Assembly (NCBI GenBank): GCA_013373205.1
Contig: JABXIG010000004.1
Location: 1 to 64,000 of the forward strand
Source: Methylocystaceae bacterium
Lineage (GTDB): Bacteria; Pseudomonadota; Alphaproteobacteria; Rhodospirillales; Terasakiellaceae
Direction of reading: 5' to 3'
Length of the DNA: 64,000 bases
Shown piece after piece: positions 34,597-44,144 of this stretch (its first letter is position 1; each line of letters starts with the position of its first letter). The position numbers and the translations under genes are program-made. Below the pieces are notes generated by a model, which was given only the letters and a program-made list of their open reading frames with translations, did not search any database and was not told the origin of the DNA.

Positions 34597-36006
34597 ATGG
34601 TCTCCAAAACTGCAATGAATATTGCACAAAAAGACGCTGTGTCACCTTCGCAGCAAAAATTCTATAAAGCCGCCTGGCGTTGGCATTTCTATGCCGGGCT
34701 TTATGTCATCCCGTTTTTTATTATTCTCGCTTTAACAGGCATGACGATGAGTTGGATTTCCTATATCGATGGACGCGACGGTGAACGCACCACTGTACCC
34801 GTTCAGGAACATATCCTTCCTGTCAGCCAACAAGCCCAAGCCGCGCTAAAGGCCGTTGGCGACGGTGTTCTTAAACAATATGTCGCCCCCAGATCGGAAA
34901 ATTTAGCTTCCATTTTCAGAGTCGATAAAGACGGTGTTGCCACGATGGTCGTTGTTGATCCCTACAACGCAACCGTAATGGAACAGTTCCCGCGTCGCAG
35001 CGGCTGGTATGATCTGGCAGACAATATTCACAGTGACCTTCTGTTAGGCGTCACCGGGGATCGCATGCTGGAAATCGCAGCTTCACTTGGCGTCATCCTT
35101 CTCATCACCGGACTTTATATGTGGTGGCCCCGAGACACAGGTTGGAAAACTGCCTTGCTTCCTACTTTCGGCAAAGGCAGCCGTACCACTTGGAAATCCT
35201 TACATGGGTCATTAGGCATCTGGATTTCCATTATCTTTCTTTTCTTTTTAATTTCCGGCCTGTCCTGGACGGGTGTATGGGGCGCACAACTGGTTCAAGC
35301 ATGGAACAGTTTCCCCGCCGAAAAATGGGATAATGTCCCACTGTCCGATGTGACCCATGCCAGCATGAACCACGGCCCCAAAGAAGTCCCCTGGAATCTG
35401 GAGCTCACCCCGATGCCTGCTTCCGGTAGTTCTGCGGGCAAAAACGGATTGGCACAAGGCCTGGCTATCAATGTAGATACAATGGATCAACTGGCCCGCG
35501 AACTTGGATTTGAAGGTCGCTATCAGATGAACATCCCGACAAAAGAAAATGGGGTTTACACCTTTAGCCGCGATTCCATGAGCACAGACAGCCTTGATCC
35601 AACCTCTGACAGAACGGTCCATGTAGATCGATACAGCGGTAAAATTCTCGCCGATATCCGTTATGAAGACTATTCATGGTTCAGCAAAGCCATGGCCGTT
35701 GGCATCGCCCTTCATATGGGAACAATGGGGTTATGGAGCGTCATGGCCGTCACCCTTGCTTGCCTGTCCGTACTTTTCCTTTGTGTCAGCAGCATTGTCA
35801 TGTGGTGGAAACGCCGCCCGGTCGGACGTTTTGGCATCAGCCCACCGCCCATGCCGAAAAATATGCCCCTGTGGCAAGGCGCGGTGACCATCGCCCTGAT
35901 TATCTCGCTTGCTTTTCCCTTGGCGGGATTGACCTTAATTAGCGTGTTTGTTCTGGATCATATAATCCTGTCACGCATTCAAGTCTTAAAACGTGCCTTT
36001 TCCTAA
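34597..36006 (+). CDS. PepSY-associated TM protein (siderophore/iron reductase-like)
   Basis: The 469-residue membrane protein has the PepSY_TM layout: an N-terminal helix with RWHFYAGLYVIPFFIILALT, a periplasmic PepSY region (IFRVDKDGVATMVVVDPYN), helices with IHSDLLLGVTGDRMLEIAAS and WKSLHGSLGIWISIIFLFFL, and a C-terminal helix pair. Conserved His residues in the helices could bind haem. Members are proposed inner-membrane reductases for ferric siderophores or copper homeostasis factors. Neither is proved here. Expression may depend on iron, but no clear Fur box was identified. Confidence 0.88.
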   Translation: MVSKTAMNIAQKDAVSPSQQKFYKAAWRWHFYAGLYVIPFFIILALTGMTMSWISYIDGRDGERTTVPVQEHILPVSQQAQAALKAVGDGVLKQYVAPRSENLASIFRVDKDGVATMVVVDPYNATVMEQFPRRSGWYDLADNIHSDLLLGVTGDRMLEIAASLGVILLITGLYMWWPRDTGWKTALLPTFGKGSRTTWKSLHGSLGIWISIIFLFFLISGLSWTGVWGAQLVQAWNSFPAEKWDNVPLSDVTHASMNHGPKEVPWNLELTPMPASGSSAGKNGLAQGLAINVDTMDQLARELGFEGRYQMNIPTKENGVYTFSRDSMSTDSLDPTSDRTVHVDRYSGKILADIRYEDYSWFSKAMAVGIALHMGTMGLWSVMAVTLACLSVLFLCVSSIVMWWKRRPVGRFGISPPPMPKNMPLWQGAVTIALIISLAFPLAGLTLISVFVLDHIILSRIQVLKRAFS

Positions 36007-36025
36007 ACGCCCTTGAACCTATTGG

Positions 36026-36063
36026 TGGCGGATAAAACAAACTCTGTTTTATCCGCCATTTTA
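36026..36063. terminator. Bidirectional intrinsic terminator
   Basis: TGGCGGATAAAACA (36026-36039) and TGTTTTATCCGCCA (36045-36058) form a perfect 14-bp stem with a five-base loop, followed by TTTTA. It separates the PepSY gene from the converging flavoprotein gene. Confidence 0.9.
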
Positions 36064-37527
36064 TGTGGTGAGAGAAGCAACCGCCAAACGTACCCCATTC
36101 GCCATCAGGGTGAAGCTATGTTGTTGTGACTGGGACGGACCATCCCAGGCGGCACTGTCACAAATATAAACCCCATCCATCAACTGCCCTGTTTCTGGCA
36201 AACTTTCCACGCCATAAGCCAGCCCGACATTACCTGCATAATGGCTGGATGTCGCATTTTCCATCACCAGTTTTTGATGACTGAGCCAACCTTTTGAAGA
36301 CAAATAAGACTGGAAAGCTTTAAATTTATGATGCGCTAAGGTCTCAACGGATTTTTCACGCGAAATGGCACATAAGCCCGCTCCTCTATCTTCCAGCCGA
36401 TAGGTCAAATATTCATCATGTGATCCATATACTGCTGCAATCACGGAAAAACGATTAATCACGTTCGACACAAACAACGAAAAGCCGGACCGCCCCAACA
36501 TCTTATCCATAATCGCATGGGGAAACCGTGAAATCAGCAGATGGTTATAATCCGGTGTCTGTTCGTCATATAAACCGCCTGCCAGTTCTGCAAAGGCAAT
36601 TCCATCCTGCACCCTGCCCATCTTTCTCAACCCCAGAGAGAAGGCCGGGAAATACCACAGCATCGTGTCATAAAGTTCCAATGCGTGTGTCGGTGCCCCC
36701 AGACTGTTATGCACCAGCTCCATGGTCCCCAACGCCCCTCCTGCGACATAGACTTTATCAAAAGATGCGGTTTCTTTCTCTGTGCGAAGTGTGCGATCTG
36801 CTGAAAAGTGCAAAACTTTTTCATAAATAATCTCACAAATACCCTCACAGGCCAGCTGCCAAATTGCCCGACCCGCCCGAAAAATCGCATCACGTTGACA
36901 GCCATACATGCAATCGCCACAGGCAATACAACTGTCCCCCCCGTCTTCTGTCTCAAGGGCAAAACGATTAATCCCCATGACAACCGATCCCTGATCACCC
37001 AACAGATTTTCCAAGCCGGGATCGATATGGATTGCTGGCTGATTAATCGTTTCATCGCTGAAAAAACGGCACAGCGGATCACCCTTACGGCCAGAAACGG
37101 GAATATGACCTGATACCAGATCATAATAAACGGATAAATCCCCAAGCTTTGCCACCACCGGATCATGTATCTGTTGATTAGGAAAGACAGAACTGCTCCA
37201 ATAATTTCCAATCCCACCAAAACTGTCTGACAGTTTAATATCCGTTTTCAGCCCCTCATAGCCTTGGTGGCTTTCAACAGGGACTTTGTTAAAATGACGT
37301 GCCGGTAGTAGGCCGCCTTCCCCTTGTTGCTGTTTCAACAGGCTATTAATTTCAGATGCATCAAGTCGATCTTTATAGGTGGCCTGAATTTGGGATTCCT
37401 GATCAGCAGACCCACTGGCATAAATCGTAATGTCCAGATCACGACCCTGCTTTTTCAGCTCCAGCAAACCCAAAAGGGTGCCATACGCACTGGGGCCGCT
37501 GCCAACAATTGCGATCCTTTCTGCCAT
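36061..37527 (-). CDS. GMC-like FAD-dependent oxidoreductase with four-cysteine motif
   Basis: The 488-residue protein starts with a Rossmann FAD motif (IAIVGSGPSAYGTLLG) and ends like GMC/cholesterol-oxidase relatives (YICDSAAWDGPSQSQQHSFT, then MANGVRLA). Between them CIACGDCMYGC (C200, C203, C206, C210) is a CxxCxxCxxxC motif of the type that binds a 4Fe-4S cluster. This combination is unusual for GMC enzymes and suggests electron transfer to or from a ferredoxin partner. It lies three bases from an SDR gene and may act in polysaccharide or lipid modification. Substrate unknown. Confidence 0.8.
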   Translation of the reverse strand: MAERIAIVGSGPSAYGTLLGLLELKKQGRDLDITIYASGSADQESQIQATYKDRLDASEINSLLKQQQGEGGLLPARHFNKVPVESHQGYEGLKTDIKLSDSFGGIGNYWSSSVFPNQQIHDPVVAKLGDLSVYYDLVSGHIPVSGRKGDPLCRFFSDETINQPAIHIDPGLENLLGDQGSVVMGINRFALETEDGGDSCIACGDCMYGCQRDAIFRAGRAIWQLACEGICEIIYEKVLHFSADRTLRTEKETASFDKVYVAGGALGTMELVHNSLGAPTHALELYDTMLWYFPAFSLGLRKMGRVQDGIAFAELAGGLYDEQTPDYNHLLISRFPHAIMDKMLGRSGFSLFVSNVINRFSVIAAVYGSHDEYLTYRLEDRGAGLCAISREKSVETLAHHKFKAFQSYLSSKGWLSHQKLVMENATSSHYAGNVGLAYGVESLPETGQLMDGVYICDSAAWDGPSQSQQHSFTLMANGVRLAVASLTT

Positions 37528-37530
37528 GCC

Positions 37531-38361
37531 CTATTCCTTAAACCGATGTTCGAGATCTTCTGGGCTCACTGTCAGCAGTGTAATCAAACGATCGCTGATC
37601 GAAAGGCCGGGCAGAATTTTACGCACCAGTTTCACCCCCCAAACCGTCAAACCAGCAGGCACTGGAATAGGTAAACCAGTTACCTGTTTTTCTTTCAGAA
37701 TGTCTTTGATCAGATCATTTAAGCGGATTGGCGCCGGATCATAAGCTCTGATGAACCTTCCACAGTTATCAAAATCCAGAACGGCTTTTTTCAATGCCGC
37801 CATCACCTGCCCCCCATCGGCTACAATGGCTTGCGGCGAGGGTAAAAATTTAAATGCACCATGTAATTTACAGACAAAATTTTCCAGCGCCAAATAGGGG
37901 CCCATGGCCGGGGTTGTGCGAACAAGGCCCGCAATAATTTCTACCGTTTTATCACGATCAAGACATTGAGCAAGGCCATATTTAGCCTGACCATAACAGC
38001 TCGGATTATGAGGTGTGGCACAGACGGACGACATAAAGACGGTTTTCACCTCATTCGAAAGAGCTGCTTTTATATTGTCATAAAGTGTCAGATTATCAGC
38101 CAAGGCATTTGTTACCTTTTTCGGTCGCGCCCAAGCCAAATGAACCAGAATATCACAATCTTTTAAAAGACTTGCCTGATCGTCCGCGATTTCTTCGGAC
38201 AAATCACAGGCGAGATAGGTCACGCAATGATGTTGAACCAGTCCATCCTGTTTTGACCAAGGCGTCACCAGTGCAACGACGCGGACCTCTTTCCCACATA
38301 AGCTTTTGATCAAATCCTGACCGATTCCTGAATGTGCCCCTGTGATCGCAACCTTCAACAT
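37531..38361 (-). CDS. NAD-dependent epimerase/dehydratase (extended SDR)
   Basis: The ATG at 38361, preceded by AAGGGG, gives 276 residues starting at the Rossmann motif VAITGAHSGIGQDLI. YGQAKYGLAQ supplies the YxxxK active site, and CDILVHLAWA is typical of sugar-nucleotide SDRs. The family includes UDP-glucose 4-epimerase-like and related enzymes. It lies three bases upstream of the GMC-like gene, so the two probably act in one pathway, perhaps on a surface glycan. Confidence 0.85.
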   Translation of the reverse strand: MLKVAITGAHSGIGQDLIKSLCGKEVRVVALVTPWSKQDGLVQHHCVTYLACDLSEEIADDQASLLKDCDILVHLAWARPKKVTNALADNLTLYDNIKAALSNEVKTVFMSSVCATPHNPSCYGQAKYGLAQCLDRDKTVEIIAGLVRTTPAMGPYLALENFVCKLHGAFKFLPSPQAIVADGGQVMAALKKAVLDFDNCGRFIRAYDPAPIRLNDLIKDILKEKQVTGLPIPVPAGLTVWGVKLVRKILPGLSISDRLITLLTVSPEDLEHRFKE

Positions 38362-38421
38362 TTTTAGACCCCTTGTAATCTTGCCTGGCACTCTACAACA
38401 AATATATGTCTTCACAAATAA

Positions 38422-38449
38422 AAAGGGCCACACCCTAGTGTAGCCCTTT
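38422..38449 (-). terminator. Intrinsic terminator of the BMP transporter operon
   Basis: AAAGGGC-CACAC pairs with GTGT-AGCCCTTT with one mismatch and a short loop. On the minus strand it is followed by TTATTT. It lies just beyond the 38473-39546 gene. Confidence 0.8.
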
Positions 38450-38472
38450 CGTTTCACTAACGCTTAAAAAGC

Positions 38473-39546
38473 TTAGTTCGGCAATTTACCGACAACGCCT
38501 TCGACGTACCAGTTAAAGCCCAGCATGTCGCCATCGGACATGGTAGAACCCGCAGGGATACGTTCTTTACCTTCATTATCTTTTACCGGACCTGCAAACG
38601 GGTGCAATGTCCCTGCAATGATGTCTGCTTTGGCTTTTTCCACCAGATCACGAACATCTTGCGGAACCGCATCATTGAACGGTGCGACTTGAACCATATC
38701 TTCTTTCAAACCGTCCCATGTGTCCTGATTGCCTTTCCATGTGCCGTTCATGACTTCTTCCACGCGTTTCACATAATAAGGTGCCCAGTTAGTGACAGAA
38801 GCCGTCAGATGTGCTTTTGGACCGAATTTAGACAGATCAGAGTTATAACCAATGGCATAAACGCCCGCATCTTCTGCTGCTTGAATAGTTGCCGGGCTAT
38901 CGGCATGCATGTTTAATACGTCTGCACCTTGGCCGATCAATGTATCAGCTGCCTCACGTTCCTTACCCGGATCAAACCAGGAGTTCGTCCAGATCACACG
39001 AACTTGCGCATCCGGGTTCACAGCACGAATACCTTGTGTGAACGCGTTGATACCGCGCACAACTTCAGGGATCGGGAAAGCTGCCACATAGCCAATAACG
39101 TTGGATTTGGTCATTTTACCCGCGACCAGACCAACGAGATAGCGACCTTCGTAGAAACGCGCCAGGTAAGTGTTCACGTTCGCTGCACGTTTGTAGCCGG
39201 TTGCATGTTCAAACGCGACTTTGGGGAATTTCTTCGCCACTTTCAGTGTCGGGTTCATGTAACCGAAAGACGTTGCAAAAACAGCCTTATAACCGCTTTT
39301 TGCATAATTCATGATTACACGTTCTGAGTCCGGGCCTTCCGCAACAGATTCAACGAAGCTGACTTTGATCTTGTCACCGTATTTTTCTTCGATCGCTTTA
39401 CGACCCAGATCATGCTGGTAGGTATAACCCGCATCCCCGATAGGCGATACATATACGAACCCGAACTTCGCCGGTTCTTCAGCTTGTGCAGCCGTTGTAC
39501 CCAACGCCAGTGTTGCAGCAACGAGTGCTGCTTTTAACTTACCCAT
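38473..39546 (-). CDS. BMP-family ABC substrate-binding protein (nucleoside-type)
   Basis: The 357-residue protein has a signal peptide (KAALVAATLALGTTAAQA) and the BMP fold: FVYVSPIGDAGYTYQHDLGR (30-49), then SEPSDSERVI-like GPDSERVIMNYA and the ligand-contact segment VIGYVAAFPIPEVVRGINAF. Proteins of this family (BmpA/Med/NupN-type) bind nucleosides in the periplasm, although uric acid or other purines are possible. It ends the minus-strand operon with two permeases and a double ATPase. Confidence 0.92.
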   Translation of the reverse strand: MGKLKAALVAATLALGTTAAQAEEPAKFGFVYVSPIGDAGYTYQHDLGRKAIEEKYGDKIKVSFVESVAEGPDSERVIMNYAKSGYKAVFATSFGYMNPTLKVAKKFPKVAFEHATGYKRAANVNTYLARFYEGRYLVGLVAGKMTKSNVIGYVAAFPIPEVVRGINAFTQGIRAVNPDAQVRVIWTNSWFDPGKEREAADTLIGQGADVLNMHADSPATIQAAEDAGVYAIGYNSDLSKFGPKAHLTASVTNWAPYYVKRVEEVMNGTWKGNQDTWDGLKEDMVQVAPFNDAVPQDVRDLVEKAKADIIAGTLHPFAGPVKDNEGKERIPAGSTMSDGDMLGFNWYVEGVVGKLPN

Positions 39547-39596
39547 AGACTTTAACTCCTAACCAAAAAAAGTATTAACAGGTCTCTCTTTCCCAA

Positions 39597-40532
39597 TTAT
39601 CCATCCGCCCTGAAAGGTTTTCCCAAACAGGCCGGAGCATTCAGTCGGATCTTGGTTTCATCACGCGAGATTAAAACCAAAACCAAAATTGTTGCGATAT
39701 ACGGCAGCATGTTCATCAGATGCGCCGAAACATCCACACCAAGGCTTTGCACATTTAACTGCAAAATTGTCACCCCGCCAAATAAATAGGCGCCGATCAG
39801 GGCCCGACCCGGCTTCCAAGTGGCAAAAACCACCAAAGCCAAGGCAATCCAACCGCGCCCAGCCGTCATGTTTTCTGCCCACATCGGGGTATAAATCAGT
39901 GATATATACGCCCCAGCCAGCCCACACATGGCCCCACCAAAAAGGATGGCAAAAAAACGGATCATCACCACAGGATAGCCAATAGCATGTGCCGCATGAT
40001 GCGATTCGCCCACCGCGCGCAGGATCATGCCCCAACGCGACTTGCTTAAAAACCAAGCGGTTGCTGCGACCAGAACAAAAGCCAGATAGACCATAATATC
40101 ATGGCCAAACAACAACGGACCAATCACCGGAATATCTGTTAAGACAGGAATATGAATAGCTTGCGGCCCTTTAATCGGTGTCCCGATATAACCCAGTCCA
40201 AAAAAGGCGGAAACGCCCACACCAAAAATCGTTAACGCCAAACCACTGGCCACTTGATTGGTATGCAAAACTAAAACCAGAAAAGCAAACAGGCTGGCCA
40301 GTAACGCCCCAGCCAACATGGCAGCGAAAAAGCCAAGTGTTGGACTTCCTGTGGCGACCACCGCGATAAAACCAGCCACTGCGCCAACCAGCATCATGCC
40401 TTCTACACCCAAATTCAGGACGCCGGATTTTTCCGTAATCAATTCACCAATGGCAGCAAACACCAGCGGGGTTGCCCCACGTGCAACACCCAGCAAAATA
40501 GCGATTAAGGTTTCGACTTCAAATCCGATCAT
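39597..40532 (-). CDS. ABC transporter permease (NupQ-like)
   Basis: The 311-residue protein has eight to ten membrane helices and begins with the BPD_transp_2 pattern TPLVFAAIGELITEKSGVLN LGVEGMMLVGAV-type signature (residues about 21-50). It is the shorter of the two permeases usual for BMP/nucleoside importers. Its start overlaps the end of the larger permease by four bases (coupled), and the substrate-binding gene follows 50 bases later. Confidence 0.92.
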   Translation of the reverse strand: MIGFEVETLIAILLGVARGATPLVFAAIGELITEKSGVLNLGVEGMMLVGAVAGFIAVVATGSPTLGFFAAMLAGALLASLFAFLVLVLHTNQVASGLALTIFGVGVSAFFGLGYIGTPIKGPQAIHIPVLTDIPVIGPLLFGHDIMVYLAFVLVAATAWFLSKSRWGMILRAVGESHHAAHAIGYPVVMIRFFAILFGGAMCGLAGAYISLIYTPMWAENMTAGRGWIALALVVFATWKPGRALIGAYLFGGVTILQLNVQSLGVDVSAHLMNMLPYIATILVLVLISRDETKIRLNAPACLGKPFRADG

Positions 40533-41599
40533 GCCGTTTTCCCCTTAAAGCCAATGCTCAGGCGGTAGTTAATCAACACATCACAAGCGAGTAAGAAAAA
40601 CAGTAACATTCCCTGAAAAACCCCAGTCACCGCCAATGGTAAACTCAGTTCCATCTGCACAGTCTCCCCGCCAAGATAAGACAGCGCAACCAACAAAGCA
40701 GCCAGCAAAATGCCTATGGGGTGTAAGCGACCCAAAAAGGCCACGATAATCGCGGTAAAGCCATACCCCGGCGAGATCACCGGTTGCAGCTGTCCAATTG
40801 GTCCGGCCACTTCAAACATTCCGGCCAATCCGGCTAGTGCCCCGCCTAACAGCAGGCTCATCCATACCACCTTTTTTGGACTGAACCCGGCATAATGGGC
40901 CGCCAAGGGGGTTAAACCAACGACCTTGACCTGAAAACCAATCAAAGTACGGGCCATCATCACCCATCCAAGGATGACCACAAATAAAGCAATCAAGGCC
41001 CCGATATGAAGGCGCGATTCTTCCACCAGCATCGGCAAAAGGGCCGCATCACCAAACATACGCGATTCCGGAAAATTAAAACCTTCCGGATCACGTAATG
41101 GACCATTCACCAGATAGCCCAAGAAAAATGTCGCCACATAGGTTAACATCAAGCTGGTCAAAATTTCATTGGCATGAAAACGTGTTTTTAAAAGGGCCGG
41201 AATTGCCGCCCAGGCCATACCACCTGCAAGTCCGGCCACAATCATGATCGGGATCATCAAGGAACTGGTGCTGTCATGCCAGGTCACTGCAATCGCCCCG
41301 GCGGTAATCGCACCCATGGTCAACTGACCTTCTGCCCCGATGTTCCAGACGTTACCGCGAAAACCCACAGCCAAGCCAACGGCACATAACGTCAGTGGTG
41401 TCGCCTTTAACAACAGCTCCGTAATTCCATAAGAATCACTAATGGGTTGGATAAAAAACAAATATAAAGATTGAAGCGGATTATAACCAAGCGCTGAAAA
41501 CAGTGCCGCACCCGTAATCAGGGTGAGCACGACCGCCAACAAGGGTGCGCCATAGACCATCGTGCGGGACGGGGCAAGGCGGGGTTCAAGACGGATCAT
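40529..41599 (-). CDS. ABC transporter permease (NupP-like)
   Basis: The 356-residue membrane protein carries the BPD_transp_2 fold: LLKATPLTLCAVGLAVGFRG, then NVWNIGAEGQLTMGAITAGA and FHANEILTSLMLTYVATFFL, all close to nucleoside/BMP permeases such as NupP/YufP. It overlaps the ATPase gene by ATGA at its start and the NupQ-like gene at its end. The three membrane/ATPase proteins form one importer. Confidence 0.93.
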   Translation of the reverse strand: MIRLEPRLAPSRTMVYGAPLLAVVLTLITGAALFSALGYNPLQSLYLFFIQPISDSYGITELLLKATPLTLCAVGLAVGFRGNVWNIGAEGQLTMGAITAGAIAVTWHDSTSSLMIPIMIVAGLAGGMAWAAIPALLKTRFHANEILTSLMLTYVATFFLGYLVNGPLRDPEGFNFPESRMFGDAALLPMLVEESRLHIGALIALFVVILGWVMMARTLIGFQVKVVGLTPLAAHYAGFSPKKVVWMSLLLGGALAGLAGMFEVAGPIGQLQPVISPGYGFTAIIVAFLGRLHPIGILLAALLVALSYLGGETVQMELSLPLAVTGVFQGMLLFFLLACDVLINYRLSIGFKGKTA

Positions 41600-43125
41600 C
41601 TTTGTGCCTCCTCATCCCAGGCATCAACCTGATCAAACAGGCCGCCCATCAACAGGCCCACCTGTTCCACCGTGGTTTCATGTGTGGGCCGTGCTTCTGA
41701 CAAACGCCCATGGGAAATCACCGCCATGCGGTCTGTTATTGCAAACAATTCATCCAAATCCTGTGATACCACCAAAATTGCACAGCCTTGATCGCGCAAA
41801 TCCATCAAAGCCTGATGAATGGCTGCCGCAGCCCCTGCATCCACGCCCCATGTGGGTTGGGCAACGATCAAAAGTTGGGGACTTTTTAACAATTCGCGCC
41901 CAATGATAAATTTTTGCAGGTTTCCGCCCGACAGCGACTTGGCTTCGGATTTTGACCCGCCAGTGCGCACATCAAACGCATCGATAATCTTTTTTGCCAA
42001 ACGATGGGCTTTGGAAAAACGCAACCAGCCCATCTGCACCAGATCAGACACCCCATGACCAGACAGAACCGTGTTATCGGCCAATGACATTTCCGGCACC
42101 GTGCCGTGGCCCAGACGTTCTTCCGGCACAAAGGCAAGACCTAGTTTGCGCCGTTTATGAGACCCTAAATGACCGACAGGCAAACCATTGATACGGATGG
42201 CCTGACCCTGTGCAGACAAACGTTCACCAGACAACAAGGATAAAAGGTTATTTTGCCCATTACCCGCAACACCGGCGATGCCAAAAATCTCTCCGCTTTT
42301 GACCGAAAAGGTGACATTATCCAGATCAGCCACAAACACATCATTCGTGGACATGGATAGGTTTTCCACCACCAGACAATCTTCACCGACTTTTGCATTT
42401 AAGTTTTTAGCAGGAATCTTAATCTCTTCGCCGACCATCATCTGCGCCATGGACCGGGCGCTCTCTTTGGAAGGGTCGCAGTCGCCAACGACTTTACCGG
42501 CACGTAAAATAGTGGCGCGATCACACAGGGCCTTGATTTCATCCAATTTGTGGGAAATATAAAGGATAGAGCGCCCTTCTTCACGTAAACGACGCAACGT
42601 GACAAACAGCTTATCAACTTCTTGCGGGGTCAGAACCGAGGTTGGTTCATCCATGATAATCAGGCTCGGGTCCTGCAACAAACAGCGCACAATCTCGACA
42701 CGCTGGCGTTCCCCCACAGACAAAGTATGAATGTGACGGTCCGGGTCCAGCGGCAGACCATATTTTTCCGAGACCTCGATAATCCGTTTGGCGAGTTCTT
42801 TTAAGGGGCCTTTTTCATTGATACCAAGGGCGACATTTTCCAGCACGGACATGGATTCAAACAGAGAAAAATGCTGAAAAACCATGCCGATCCCCAGCTT
42901 GCGTGCCATGCCTGGGTTCTCGATCTGGACCGATTTCCCTTCCCAGATGATCGAGCCTTCATCAGGTTGCATAATGCCGTAGATCATTTTGACCAGCGTG
43001 GATTTCCCCGCACCATTTTCGCCCAGCAAAGCATGGATTTCGCCCGCTTTGACATCAAAATTCACATGATCATTGGCAATACAGGCCGGGAAAGCCTTGG
43101 TGATCCCCGATAGTTCTAGGCGCAT
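41596..43125 (-). CDS. ABC transporter ATP-binding protein with two ABC modules (NupO-like)
   Basis: The 509-residue protein contains two fused nucleotide-binding domains, as in ribose and nucleoside ATPases (RbsA/NupO). The first has GENGAGKSTLVKM, LSVGERQRVEIVRCL and LIIMDEPTSVLTP. The second has a degenerate Walker A (GVAGNGQNNLLSLLSG) and signature LSGGNLQKFIIGREL; this asymmetry is normal in the family. The first ten bases overlap the end of the dihydrouridine-synthase gene, so transcription reads from dus into the transporter. Confidence 0.94.
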   Translation of the reverse strand: MRLELSGITKAFPACIANDHVNFDVKAGEIHALLGENGAGKSTLVKMIYGIMQPDEGSIIWEGKSVQIENPGMARKLGIGMVFQHFSLFESMSVLENVALGINEKGPLKELAKRIIEVSEKYGLPLDPDRHIHTLSVGERQRVEIVRCLLQDPSLIIMDEPTSVLTPQEVDKLFVTLRRLREEGRSILYISHKLDEIKALCDRATILRAGKVVGDCDPSKESARSMAQMMVGEEIKIPAKNLNAKVGEDCLVVENLSMSTNDVFVADLDNVTFSVKSGEIFGIAGVAGNGQNNLLSLLSGERLSAQGQAIRINGLPVGHLGSHKRRKLGLAFVPEERLGHGTVPEMSLADNTVLSGHGVSDLVQMGWLRFSKAHRLAKKIIDAFDVRTGGSKSEAKSLSGGNLQKFIIGRELLKSPQLLIVAQPTWGVDAGAAAAIHQALMDLRDQGCAILVVSQDLDELFAITDRMAVISHGRLSEARPTHETTVEQVGLLMGGLFDQVDAWDEEAQR

Positions 43126-44066
43126 AAACCAACCTCGCGCACCTCGGAACGCACCATCGCATCAATGGCCGCCGGGTCTTTCACCAGTTTAATCCGATTA
43201 AATAAATCCTTGGCTTCAGGGTAGGTGCGGCCTAACAACTTGATCCATTGTTTCATCCGGCCTTCCCCCCATTTTTGCCGTTTGGTATTTTGCATCATGT
43301 GGCAATAAATTTCCAGCCACTCCAGCATTTCCGGCCATTGGGCAAATTCCCCGCCTTTGATCTCGCGCGCCAAAGACGGTCTCGCAATCGCGCCGCGCCC
43401 AATCATAATATCCTGACACCCGCTGATTTCGCGACATTTAATTGCATCTTGTGGCGTCCAGATCTCGCCATTGGCGACCACGGGGATATCAACAACCTCA
43501 CAGATTTTGGCAATCCATTCCCAATGTGCGGGGGCTTTATAGCCTTCCAGCTTGGTGCGGGCATGAACGGTCAGTTTTTCAGCCCCGGCATCTTCCAAAG
43601 CCTTGGCATTTTCCAACGCGAGAGATTTTTCTTCAAAGCCCAGGCGCATCTTGGCGCTTAAAGGCACATCATCAGGTAAAGATTTTTTAACCGCAGAACA
43701 GATTTCAAACAGCTTTTCCGGCCATTGCAGCAAAGCCGCCCCGGCCATATGACGATTAACCGTCTTGGCGGGACAACCAAAGTTCAGATCAATACCCGGT
43801 GCGCCAAGTTCTGCTGCAAAAGCAGCATTATCAGCCATGACCGAAGCTTCCCCACCCATCAATTGCAGATGGACAGGCACGCCTGCATGGGTGCGTGATC
43901 CATAAGCCAGTTCCGGACAATATTTGAAAAACCACTCTTTCGGGGCCACGACTTGGGAAACGCGCACAAATTCGGTCACGCATAGGTCAAAGCCTGAAAT
44001 ACGTGTCAACATATCGCGCATATAAACATCAACCACCCCTTCCATCGGGGCCAGTGTGATGGTCAT
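43116..44066 (-). CDS. tRNA-dihydrouridine synthase (DusC/DusA-like)
   Basis: The ATG at 44066 (MTITLAPMEGVVDVYMRDML) gives 316 residues, fitting Dus enzymes; upstream frame extends but lacks homology. The FMN TIM barrel has the catalytic Cys98 in DLNFGCPAKTVNRH, followed by GAALLQWPEKLFEI, the LTVHARTK phosphate region and IPVVANGEIWTPQDA. The pattern with GEGRMKQW near the end is closer to DusC than to DusB. It reduces specific uridines in tRNA D-loops with NADPH. The gene is first in the nucleoside-importer transcript. Confidence 0.92.
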   Translation of the reverse strand: MTITLAPMEGVVDVYMRDMLTRISGFDLCVTEFVRVSQVVAPKEWFFKYCPELAYGSRTHAGVPVHLQLMGGEASVMADNAAFAAELGAPGIDLNFGCPAKTVNRHMAGAALLQWPEKLFEICSAVKKSLPDDVPLSAKMRLGFEEKSLALENAKALEDAGAEKLTVHARTKLEGYKAPAHWEWIAKICEVVDIPVVANGEIWTPQDAIKCREISGCQDIMIGRGAIARPSLAREIKGGEFAQWPEMLEWLEIYCHMMQNTKRQKWGEGRMKQWIKLLGRTYPEAKDLFNRIKLVKDPAAIDAMVRSEVREVGLCA

Positions 44067-44144
44067 CGATCCCAAAATCCTTGACCAGTTGGTAAAAAAA
44101 ACTTTTAGCAAATCCAAATGGACTTGTCTTTAGGGAAAATTCAC

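Noticed and set aside
43116-44117. Longer N terminus for the dihydrouridine synthase
   Set aside because: The 17 extra residues before MTITLAPMEG are not seen in Dus enzymes, which start at or just before the LAPMEG motif.
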